21,746 bases of DNA from the NCBI GenBank assembly GCA_050485745.1, contig JBJHBY010000028.1, positions 1 through 21,746 of the forward strand. The letters run 5' to 3'. This stretch comes from JBJHBY01 sp050485745 (lineage in GTDB: Bacteria; Pseudomonadota; Gammaproteobacteria; Pseudomonadales; CAMLJR01). The notes beneath the pieces are model-generated. The model was not told the DNA's origin and searched no databases. It saw only the letters and a program-made list of their open reading frames with translations. The position numbers and the translations under genes were made by a program. This document shows positions 13,757 to 21,746 of the stretch, in pieces (position 1 is the stretch's first letter; each line of letters starts with the position of its first letter).

Positions 13757-13977
13757 GTCTTTCTCCACTCTGTGTCTTTCTGTTGTCTGTTGTCTGTTGT
13801 CTGTCGTCTGGTTGTCGTGTCTGCTGTCGTTTCTGTTGCGGTTACAGCCCGTTGCTGTCATTAACCATAAAACACCGCTGCCATCGAAACGAGCGCCTGG
13901 TGCCGGCCGCATGTCGAGACTCCGCCGGCCCTGTTCCTGCCGGCGTTTCCCATCTTCCGTTCAGCGTCTTCCCTCCC
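13757..13977 (-). other. nrdA-nrdB intergenic leader with short tandem repeat
   Basis: A 221-bp spacer. On the minus strand it contains three perfect ACAACAG heptamers (around 13780-13801) followed by diverged versions, just before the nrdB ribosome binding site. No terminator with a T-tract is evident after nrdA, so readthrough into nrdB is likely. The gap is long for an operon and could hold a separate nrdB promoter. Confidence 0.5.
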
Positions 13978-16848
13978 TTACTGACACGCCTCGCAGTCCG
14001 GGTCGTCCAGTGAGCAGGCAGCGGGTACCGCCGCAGCCTCGACCGTGCCGCTGCTGGCCGCTGTTGCCACCGCATTGAGGTTGCCTGTGCTGATGGTGGA
14101 CTTCTCGGTGCTGGTTGCCGCCAGTGCGCGCAGGTAGTACGTGGTTTTCAGACCGCGGAACCAGGCCATGCGGTAGGTGACGTCCAGTTTCTTGCCGGAA
14201 GCACCGGCCATGTACAGGTTCAGGGACTGGGCCTGGTCGATCCATTTCTGGCGGCGACTTGCGGCATCCACCAGCCAGCGCGGTTCCACCTCAAAGGCCG
14301 TCGCGTACAGGGCCTTGAGATCCGCGGGCACGCGATCGATTTTCTGTACCGAGCCGTCGTAGTACTTGAGGTCATTGACCATCACCGGATCCCACAGGCC
14401 GCGGGCCTTGAGGTCGTGCACCAGGTGCGGGTTGACCACGGTGAACTCGCCGGACAGGTTCGATTTCACGTACAGGTTCTGGTAGGTCGGCTCGATCGAC
14501 TGGCTGACGCCGGTGATGTTGGCGATGGTCGCGGTGGGCGCAATCGCCATCACGTTGGAGTTGCGCATGCCGCCCTTCGCCAGGTCGCGCAGGCTGTCCC
14601 AGTCCAGGGTGCGGGAGCGATCGACCTCCATGTACTCGGGGCCGCGGGCTTCGGCCAGCAGCTCGATGGAGTCGATGGGCAGCACACCCTGGCTCCACAG
14701 GGAACCGGCAAAGCTCTGGTAGCTGCCGCGCTCCCGCGCCAGCTCCGCCGAGGCCTGGATGGCGAAGTAGCTGATCGCTTCCATGGAGCGGTCCGCGAAC
14801 TCCACCGCCGGCTCGGAGGCATAGGGCAGGCGCAGGGCGTATAGTGCATCCTGGAAACCCATCAGGCCCAGGCCCACGGGGCGGTGCCTGAAGTTGGAGG
14901 TCTCCGCCTGGGGCACCGAGTAGTAATTGATGTCGATGACGTTATCCAGCATCCGCACCGCGGTGCGCACGGTACGCTCCAGTTTGGCGTGGTCCAGGGC
15001 GCCGTCCACGATGTGCTGGGCGAGGTTGACCGACCCCAGGTTGCACACCGCGATTTCCTCGCGGCTGGTGTTCAGGGTGATCTCGGTGCACAGGTTGGAG
15101 GAGTGCACCACCCCGACGTGCTGCTGCGGGCTGCGCAGGTTGCACGGGTCCTTGAAGGTCATCCAGGGGTGGCCGGTCTCGAACAGCATCGACAGCATCT
15201 TGCGCCACAGATCCTGGGCGCGCACGGTCTTGTGCAGTTTCAGACGGCCGTCGGCGGCCATGCGCTCGTATTCCGCGTAGCGGCTCTCGAAGGCGGCGCC
15301 GTAGAGGTCGTGCAGATCAGGCACGTCGCTGGGGGAGAACAGGGTCCAGCTGCCGTCCTGGAATACGCGCTTCATGAACAGGTCCGGCACCCAGTTGGCG
15401 GTATTCATGTCATGGGTGCGGCGGCGGTCGTCGCCCGTGTTCTTGCGCAGTTCGAGGAATTCCTCGATGTCCAGGTGCCAGGTTTCGAGGTAGGCGCAGA
15501 CCGCGCCCTTGCGCTTGCCGCCCTGGTTGACTGCCACAGCGGTATCGTTGACCACTTTGAGGAAGGGCACCACGCCCTGGCTCTTGCCGTTGGTGCCCTT
15601 GATGTAGGCGCCCAGTGCACGCACAGGGGTCCAGTCATTGCCGAGGCCGCCCGCCCACTTGGAGAGCATGGCGTTGTCGTGGATGGCGCCGAAGATGCCG
15701 TCGAGATCGTCCGGTACCGTGGTCAGGTAGCAGGAGGACAACTGCGGGCGCAGGGTGCCGGCGTTGAACAGGGTCGGCGTCGAGCTCATGTAGTCGAAGG
15801 AGGACAGCAGTTCATAGAACTCGATGGCCCGTGAGTTGCGGTCGTCCTCGCGCGCGGCCAGGCCCATGGCCACGCGCATGAAGAACACCTGCGGCAGTTC
15901 GTAGCGTACGCCGTCGCTGTGGATGAAGTAACGGTCGTACAGGGTCTGCAGGCCCAGGTAGGTGAACTGTGCGTCGCGCTCCGGGCGCAGGGCCTGGCCC
16001 AGGCGTGCCAGGTCGTAGTCGGCCAGGGCCGGGTCCAGTTGCTCCAGCGCGATGCCCTTTTCCACATAGGCGGCCAGGGCGCGCGGGTAGTGCGTGGCCA
16101 TGTCGGCCTGGGTGGCGGACGCGGCCACGCCGAGGAAGCCCAGGGCCTCGGCGCGCAGCTGGTCAAGCAGCAGGCGCGCGGTCACAAAGCTGTAGTTGGG
16201 CTCCTTCTCGACCAGGGTGCGCGCGGTGATCACCAGCGAGGTGTTGAGCTCGTTCAGGGGAACGCCGTCGTACAGGTTCTTCAGTGCCTCGTCCAGCACC
16301 ATGCGGGCATCGACCCCGGCCAGGCCCTCGCAGGCCTCGGCCACGATAGTTTCCAGGCGGCCGAGATCGAGGGGTTCGCGGGAGCCATCCGCGAGGCTCA
16401 CGTGCAGGCTGGGATGGGTCTTGGTCGCCGGGGCCGACTCGCGCGCAGCGCGCTGGCGTGCGTGCTCCTCGCGATAGATGACATAGGAGCGCGCCACCTT
16501 CTGCTCGCCGCTGCGCATCAGCGCCAGTTCGACCTGATCCTGGATGTCCTCGATATGCAGGGTGCCGCCCGAGGGCATGCGTCGCTGAAAGGTCGCCGAG
16601 ACCTGGGCGGTGAGCTTGGCCACCGTCTCGTGGATGCGGCTCGATGCAGCGGCGGTGCCGCCCTCGACGGCGAGGAAGGCCTTGGTGATGGCCACGGCGA
16701 TCTTGCTGTCGTCATAGCTGACCACGGTGCCATTGCGCTTGATCACCCGCAGCTGGCCCGGTGCCGTGGCCTGGGGGGCGGCGCCGGTAGTGGTGGGGGC
16801 GGGCCGGGAGGTGGTGGTGCCGGGGCTGGGGTCGGTCTCTGTGTACAT
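13978..16848 (-). CDS. nrdA: Class I ribonucleotide reductase large subunit (NrdA)
   Basis: A 956-residue catalytic subunit that reduces ribonucleoside diphosphates. After a Pro/Thr-rich leader, residues 33-130 form an ATP-cone (LRVIKRNGTVVSYDDSKI), and 145-235 look like a second cone, as in many gammaproteobacterial NrdA proteins. Catalytic cysteines are C373 (QLSSCY), C587 with N585 and E589 (SSNLCTEI) and C602 (VCNLGSVNL). The radical-relay tyrosine pair is Y904-Y905 (KTTYYL). The C-terminal redox pair is C952 and C955 (DPDCEACQ), for thioredoxin or glutaredoxin. The start has GGAG upstream (TGGAGACCCC). Upstream NrdR-like boxes and a DnaA box suggest cell-cycle and dNTP control. It precedes nrdB on the same strand. 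Confidence 0.97.
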   Translation of the reverse strand: MYTETDPSPGTTTSRPAPTTTGAAPQATAPGQLRVIKRNGTVVSYDDSKIAVAITKAFLAVEGGTAAASSRIHETVAKLTAQVSATFQRRMPSGGTLHIEDIQDQVELALMRSGEQKVARSYVIYREEHARQRAARESAPATKTHPSLHVSLADGSREPLDLGRLETIVAEACEGLAGVDARMVLDEALKNLYDGVPLNELNTSLVITARTLVEKEPNYSFVTARLLLDQLRAEALGFLGVAASATQADMATHYPRALAAYVEKGIALEQLDPALADYDLARLGQALRPERDAQFTYLGLQTLYDRYFIHSDGVRYELPQVFFMRVAMGLAAREDDRNSRAIEFYELLSSFDYMSSTPTLFNAGTLRPQLSSCYLTTVPDDLDGIFGAIHDNAMLSKWAGGLGNDWTPVRALGAYIKGTNGKSQGVVPFLKVVNDTAVAVNQGGKRKGAVCAYLETWHLDIEEFLELRKNTGDDRRRTHDMNTANWVPDLFMKRVFQDGSWTLFSPSDVPDLHDLYGAAFESRYAEYERMAADGRLKLHKTVRAQDLWRKMLSMLFETGHPWMTFKDPCNLRSPQQHVGVVHSSNLCTEITLNTSREEIAVCNLGSVNLAQHIVDGALDHAKLERTVRTAVRMLDNVIDINYYSVPQAETSNFRHRPVGLGLMGFQDALYALRLPYASEPAVEFADRSMEAISYFAIQASAELARERGSYQSFAGSLWSQGVLPIDSIELLAEARGPEYMEVDRSRTLDWDSLRDLAKGGMRNSNVMAIAPTATIANITGVSQSIEPTYQNLYVKSNLSGEFTVVNPHLVHDLKARGLWDPVMVNDLKYYDGSVQKIDRVPADLKALYATAFEVEPRWLVDAASRRQKWIDQAQSLNLYMAGASGKKLDVTYRMAWFRGLKTTYYLRALAATSTEKSTISTGNLNAVATAASSGTVEAAAVPAACSLDDPDCEACQ

Positions 16849-16915
16849 GGGGTCTCCAGGGCGCTCTGCGGTAGTGTTCAGGCCATGCGGGAATGGGGTC
16901 GTTCAGCGGGCAAAA

Positions 16916-16931
16916 ACCCAATATATAGGGC
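16916..16931. promoter_or_regulatory. NrdR-like box 1
   Basis: ACCCAATATATAGGGC lies 68 bp upstream of the nrdA start. It has the A/T-rich core AATATATAG and G/C flanks in dyad arrangement of NrdR boxes. A second, weaker box lies exactly 31 bp away, the spacing usual for paired NrdR boxes. The A/T core may also form the nrdA -10 region. Confidence 0.7.
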
Positions 16932-16946
16932 CTGCTCCGCAATCAG

Positions 16947-16962
16947 CCACAAGATAGAGCCC
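16947..16962. promoter_or_regulatory. NrdR-like box 2
   Basis: CCACAAGATAGAGCCC matches box 1 at 10 of 16 positions, with the same register 31 bp further from nrdA. It is weaker than box 1. NrdR represses nrd genes by binding two boxes about three helical turns apart. Confidence 0.5.
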
Positions 16963-17001
16963 CTGAGAGGTGGATGCAAGGGTGAAAATAACGGGGCAAC
17001 T

Positions 17002-17010
17002 TGTGGATAA
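17002..17010 (-). promoter_or_regulatory. DnaA box upstream of nrdA
   Basis: TTATCCACA on the minus strand is a perfect match to the strong E. coli DnaA box. It lies 154 bp upstream of nrdA. A weaker neighbour, CGATCCACA, is at 17013-17021. DnaA is known to control nrdAB in E. coli, so this is a plausible regulatory site. Single 9-mers can occur by chance. Confidence 0.55.
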
Positions 17011-17112
17011 GGTGTGGATCGTTGTGCGGGTCTGTGACTGCTTACCGGGAGGCCCGCGTGGGGCGCGGGATGGGCCGTCGAAGCGGGTCATAACCCGGCA
17101 TCAACGATTTTT

Positions 17113-18189
17113 TCATAAGGCGGTGCTTTTGTTATAAGCGCGGTTCTCTGTGCCTTCGCCGCGGCGAAAGGCAATCAGGTGTTCCACCCCGGCGCGGATG
17201 CATACGGTGTCCTCCACCAGGTAGTCGTGGTGGCTGGGCAGGAGTGCCTCCACCAGGCTGCCGGTGGGCAGGCGCAGGGTGTACAGGGTGGCGCTGCCGG
17301 AGAAGACCTTCTTGACCACCTGGGCGGGGATGCCACGCTCGTCGAGGGTGACATCGTCCGGCCGCAGCAACACCTCCACCGGTGTTTCGAGGGGCCAGGT
17401 ATAGGTGCGCTGGCCATGGATCTCGCCCAGCTCGGTGAGCACGGTGTGCGGCCCGCTGAGGGTTCCCGGGAGAAAGCAGCCCTGCCCGATGAAATCCGCA
17501 ACAAAGCGGTTGCTGGGTTCGTGGTAGAGGTTGAAAGCGGTGTCCCACTGCTGCAGGCGCCCCTGGTGCAGCAGGCCGATGCGGTCGCCGAAGGCAAAGG
17601 CCTCGTCCTGGTCATGGGTCACCAGGATGGCGCTGATGCCGTATTGCTTGAGGATGTCCCGCACCTCGAGGTTGAGCTTGCGGCGCAGTTCCACGTCGAG
17701 GTTGGAGAATGGTTCGTCGAGCAGCAGCAGACGTGGTCCGGTAGCCATGGCGCGGGCCAGGGCGACACGCTGCTGCTGGCCGCCAGAGAGCTCGTGCGGG
17801 TAGCGCGCCTCCACGCTCTCCAGACGCACCAGGTCGAGCAGGGCACCGACGATGCGACGCTGCCGTGCCGCAGGCAGCTTGCGCAGGCCGAAGGCGATAT
17901 TGTCGAACACACTGAGGTGCGGAAACAGGGCGTAGTCCTGGAACACCATGCCGACGCGGCGCTGCTCCGGAGGCACTTGCACGGTGGGGCTGCTGAGCAC
18001 GGCGCCATCGAGCAGGATCTCCCCGGCACTGACCCGCTGGAAGCCGGCAATAGCGCGCAGGGCGGTGGTCTTGCCGCAGCCGGAGGGGCCGAGCAGGCAG
18101 CAGATGTCCCCTTCGTCGATATGAAAGCTGAGGCTCTCCAGGACCGGAGCTTCCTCGTAGCGACACTCGACCTGGCGCAGATCAAGCAC
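17113..18189 (-). CDS. ABC transporter ATP-binding subunit, iron(III)/spermidine type
   Basis: A 358-residue ATPase of the FbpC/PotA class. Walker A GPSGCGKT is at 34-41, Q-loop FQDYALF at 83-89, signature LSGGQ at 134-138, Walker B LLLLDEP at 154-160 and the H-loop histidine at 192 (VTHDQDEA). The stretch FVADFIGQGCFLPGTL and the C-terminal TOBE-like beta domain (about 245-345) are most like ferric-iron importer ATPases. It energises import by a membrane permease, which is not in this window. Its start overlaps the argF stop by 8 nt, so it is translated as the last gene of the argD-argF operon. Its partner permease and binding protein must lie elsewhere. Confidence 0.87.
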   Translation of the reverse strand: MLDLRQVECRYEEAPVLESLSFHIDEGDICCLLGPSGCGKTTALRAIAGFQRVSAGEILLDGAVLSSPTVQVPPEQRRVGMVFQDYALFPHLSVFDNIAFGLRKLPAARQRRIVGALLDLVRLESVEARYPHELSGGQQQRVALARAMATGPRLLLLDEPFSNLDVELRRKLNLEVRDILKQYGISAILVTHDQDEAFAFGDRIGLLHQGRLQQWDTAFNLYHEPSNRFVADFIGQGCFLPGTLSGPHTVLTELGEIHGQRTYTWPLETPVEVLLRPDDVTLDERGIPAQVVKKVFSGSATLYTLRLPTGSLVEALLPSHHDYLVEDTVCIRAGVEHLIAFRRGEGTENRAYNKSTAL

Positions 18190-19108
18190 GGTCGGCCTGT
18201 GTGCCGGAGGTCAGCAGGAATTCGATCAGCGCCTTCTGCGCATGCAGCCGGTTTTCGGCTTCGTCCCAGATCACGCTGGCCGGGTCTTCCATCAGCTCGG
18301 CGCTGATTTCCTCGCCGCGGTGCGCGGGCAGGCAGTGCATGTACAGGGCGTCCGGTGCAGCCAGCACGAGCAGTTCGCGGTTCAGCTGGAAGCCGCGGAA
18401 GCGCTCCAGGCGTTCCGCCTGTTCATGTTCCTGGCCCATTGAGGCCCAGACATCCGTCACCAGCAGGTGTGCGCCGCGCACTGCCGCCACCGGGTCGTGA
18501 CCAAGGCTGACCCGGTCGCTGTTGGCTGCGACCAGGTCGGCACGGGGTTCGAAACCCGGCGGGCAGGCGATGCGCAGCTCGAAGTCGAACTGCCGCGCGG
18601 CATTGATGTACGACTGGCACATGTTATTGCCGTCACCGACCCAGGCCACGGTGCGGCCCTGGATACTGCCGCGGTGTTCCTGGAAGGTCTGCATGTCGGC
18701 GAGCAGCTGGCAGGGGTGGAAGTCGTCGGTGAGGGCGTTGATCACCGGAACTTTAGAGTAGCGCGCAAAACGCTCGACTTTTTCGTGCTCAAAGGTACGG
18801 ATCATGATGATGTCCACCATCGAGGACAGCACCCGGGCGCTGTCCTCGATGGGCTCGCCGCGGCCCAGCTGGGTGTCCTTGGGGGACAGGAACATGGCGT
18901 GGCCGCCGAGCTGCGCCATGCCGGCCTCGAAGGAGACGCGGGTGCGTGTCGAGGACTTCTCGAAAATCATGCCCAGGATACGATGGCGAAAGATGTCGGA
19001 GTAGCGGCCGGCGTGGTGCTCGGCCTTGAGCACCCGGGCGCGCTCGAGAATGCCGCGGAGCTCATCGGGGCTGCAGTCCAGCAAGGTCAGGAAATGTCGT
19101 ACGGCCAT
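18182..19108 (-). CDS. argF: Ornithine carbamoyltransferase
   Basis: A 308-residue enzyme that makes citrulline from ornithine and carbamoyl phosphate in arginine synthesis. The carbamoyl-phosphate motif SSTRTR is at 52-57, the HPCQ motif at 131-134 (LTDDFHPCQ), and the ornithine-binding HCLP at 258-261. The length is normal for the family. I chose ATG 19108, preceded by GAGGACAAGCC; an in-frame ATG 21 bp upstream would give 315 residues. It sits 35 bp after argD and overlaps the ABC ATPase start by 8 nt, so the three genes are one operon. Confidence 0.95.
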   Translation of the reverse strand: MAVRHFLTLLDCSPDELRGILERARVLKAEHHAGRYSDIFRHRILGMIFEKSSTRTRVSFEAGMAQLGGHAMFLSPKDTQLGRGEPIEDSARVLSSMVDIIMIRTFEHEKVERFARYSKVPVINALTDDFHPCQLLADMQTFQEHRGSIQGRTVAWVGDGNNMCQSYINAARQFDFELRIACPPGFEPRADLVAANSDRVSLGHDPVAAVRGAHLLVTDVWASMGQEHEQAERLERFRGFQLNRELLVLAAPDALYMHCLPAHRGEEISAELMEDPASVIWDEAENRLHAQKALIEFLLTSGTQADRA

Positions 19109-19143
19109 GGCTTGTCCTCGAGCCGGCAACGCCCGCCGGTCGC

Positions 19144-20382
<1,239 letters not shown>

Positions 20383-20554
20383 TGGTGCGCTCCGTAGTGC
20401 GTGCAGAAACGCAAAAACGCAAAAAGGCAGCGAAGTGTCCTGTCCCGGCCACTGGAGCTGCCCCGAAGAATCGCGCATAATAGCCAGCCGTGCACCGGGT
20501 GGCAACCGCTTTTCGGCGGCGTCGGTGCCCCCCAGTCAGCCCGCTCAGGCCGTC
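20383..20554. promoter_or_regulatory. Divergent promoter region argD/hydantoinase B
   Basis: A 172-bp gap between the divergent starts. It has A-rich direct repeats (AAACGCAAAAACGCAAAAAG, 20406-20425) and GCATAATAG (20476-20484), a possible -10 for the plus-strand gene. No clear ARG box (ArgR operator) could be picked by eye. Confidence 0.35.
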
Positions 20555-21746
20555 ATGTCCGCAGCGCTTCCCGTCTTTGATCCCGTGCAGTTGAGCGTCT
20601 TTGGCAGCCGCCTCGAGGCCGCCTGTGAAGAGATGGGCGCGGTCCTGGCGCGCTCGGCGTTTTCCCCCAATATCAAGGATCGCCTGGACTTCTCCTGTGC
20701 GCTGTTCGATGCCGCAGGTGAGCTGGTGGCCCAGGCGGCGCACATTCCCGTGCACCTGGGCAGCATGGCCTTCGCCATGCGCGATATCGTCGGTGCTGTG
20801 CACTGGGCGCCCGGTGACATGGTGGTGCTCAACGACCCCTTTCTCGGCGGCACCCATCTGCCGGACATCACCCTGATTGCCCCGCTGTTCGTCGATGGTC
20901 ACATCGTTGCCTTCGTGGCCAATCGCGCTCACCACGCCAGTATCGGTGCCAGCAGTCCCGGCTCGATGCCTCTGTCGCGCAGCCTCGATGAGGAGGGGGT
21001 GGTAATTCCCCCGACCCATCTGCTGCGCGCCGGCGAGGTGCAGGCGGCGGTCCTGCGACGCCTCGCTGGGGACGCCGGCGACGCCGATTTCCAGGCGCAG
21101 ATCAGCGCAAACCGGGTGGGTCTGGCGCGCCTGCGAGCCTTGCTGGATACCCTCGGCAGTGAGCGCGTCGCGGTGGGCATGGCCCAGCTCAATGACTACG
21201 CCGAGCAGTTGGCGCTGGCCGAGCTGGCGGGGCTGCCCGCCGGTCATGCCCGGGCCGAGGACTGGATGGATGATGACGGCCTCGGGGGCGTCGACCTGCC
21301 GCTGCGGGTGCACCTGATGCTGGATGCGGAGGGCCTGCACGCGGACTTCGCCGGTACCGGCCCCCAGGTGCGGGGTAACATCAACTGCCCGCTGTCGGTG
21401 ACCGCCGCGGCGCTGTACTACGTCTTTCGCTGCCTGATGCCGGCCCATGCTCCGGCCTGTGCAGGATTGTTCCGGCCATTGCGCATCACGGCTCCCGAGG
21501 GCTGCCTGGTCAACGCGCGGCGTCCCGCGGCCGTTGCCGCGGGTAACGTCGAGACCTCGATGCGGCTGGTCGATGTGATCATCGCCGCCCTCGCCACGCT
21601 GTTGCCGGAGCGCGTTTGCGCCGCTGCCCACGGCAGTATGAACAATATCGCCATGGGTGTGTCGGGTGCCGGTGCCTGGGATTACTACGAAACCATGGGG
21701 GGTGGCCTCGGTGGCAGTCCCGCGGGTCCCGGGCCCGGTGGCGTGC
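20555..21746 (+). CDS. Hydantoinase B/oxoprolinase family protein, 5' part
   Basis: The frame runs open from ATG 20555 to the window end, giving 397 residues; the family is usually 520-580 long, so about a quarter is missing. Motifs are those of HyuB (N-methylhydantoinase B): RLEAACEEMGAVLARSAFSP (19-38), RLDFSCALFD (43-52), AAHIPVHLGSM (61-71), GDMVVLNDPFLGGTHLPDIT (87-106) with the candidate metal ligands D94, H101 and D104, and HHASIGASSPGS (126-137). The enzyme hydrolyses hydantoins or 5-oxoproline-like rings using ATP together with a HyuA partner. HyuA is not in the window and may follow. The ribosome binding site is weak. A HyuB-containing acetone carboxylase or oxoprolinase cannot be excluded. 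Confidence 0.88.
   Translation, partial: MSAALPVFDPVQLSVFGSRLEAACEEMGAVLARSAFSPNIKDRLDFSCALFDAAGELVAQAAHIPVHLGSMAFAMRDIVGAVHWAPGDMVVLNDPFLGGTHLPDITLIAPLFVDGHIVAFVANRAHHASIGASSPGSMPLSRSLDEEGVVIPPTHLLRAGEVQAAVLRRLAGDAGDADFQAQISANRVGLARLRALLDTLGSERVAVGMAQLNDYAEQLALAELAGLPAGHARAEDWMDDDGLGGVDLPLRVHLMLDAEGLHADFAGTGPQVRGNINCPLSVTAAALYYVFRCLMPAHAPACAGLFRPLRITAPEGCLVNARRPAAVAAGNVETSMRLVDVIIAALATLLPERVCAAAHGSMNNIAMGVSGAGAWDYYETMGGGLGGSPAGPGPGGV

Noticed and set aside
17002..17021. DnaA boxes as a replication origin
   Set aside because: Only one good box and one weak box are present, with no A/T-rich unwinding region or dnaA/dnaN neighbours. Regulation of nrdA is a simpler reading.
17051..17076. GGCCC/GGGCC inverted repeat after the ABC ATPase gene as its terminator
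   Set aside because: The loop is long (about 16 nt) and no T-tract follows in the direction of transcription.

Overview
The window is high-GC bacterial DNA, dense with genes on both strands. It looks like a marine gammaproteobacterium. The pointers are an SOS-type DnaE2, a class I NrdA with paired N-terminal ATP-cones and its NrdB, a TonB-dependent receptor with an EEIVVTAQKR-type N-terminus, several short-chain dehydrogenases, and TAACCC-type REP hairpins. A Halieaceae/Cellvibrionales-like genome fits, but that placement is inferred from protein style and not proven.

Layout. 1-933: 3' end of dnaE2. 1073-1465: orphan LuxR-type HTH protein. 1648-2376: SDR oxidoreductase. 2377-2829: gene-free repeat block (7-bp tandem repeat plus three REP hairpins). 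2830-3597 (-): second SDR. 3739-5904 (-): TonB-dependent receptor ending at a strong terminator. 5905-6219: operator-rich promoter region plus the terminator of the next operon. 6220-8027 (-): two-gene operon of a histidine phosphatase and a lipoprotein metallophosphoesterase, overlapping by 4 nt. 8221-8841: TetR regulator. 8932-9699: third SDR, read from a GTG start. 9710-9916: remnant of a gutted sensor kinase. 10032-10760: HPP-family membrane protein. 10771-11667 (-): SdiA-regulated-domain protein. 11960-12142: 60-residue PLDc_N-like membrane protein. 12143-12469: second REP block, an inverted copy of the first. 12470-16848 (-): nrdB and nrdA. 17113-20382 (-): argD-argF-ABC ATPase operon. 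20555-end: 5' part of a hydantoinase B/oxoprolinase gene.

How the parts may work together. The most system-like part is 2.8-9.7 kb. An outer-membrane receptor, an exported lipoprotein phosphoesterase, an exported histidine phosphatase, a TetR regulator and SDR oxidoreductases sit together. The receptor promoter and the phosphoesterase promoter/TetR intergenic region share the dyad ACCTGC-N2 or N6-GCAGGT. This suggests one ligand-responsive regulon that takes up and processes an organic, possibly phosphorylated, substrate. The substrate cannot be read from the sequence.

The two REP blocks bracket about 9.4 kb of accessory genes in inverted orientation, with housekeeping genes (nrd, arg) to the right and dnaE2 to the left. 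The nrdA promoter region carries two NrdR-like boxes 31 bp apart and a perfect DnaA box. No tRNA, rRNA, CRISPR array, prophage or transposase gene was seen.
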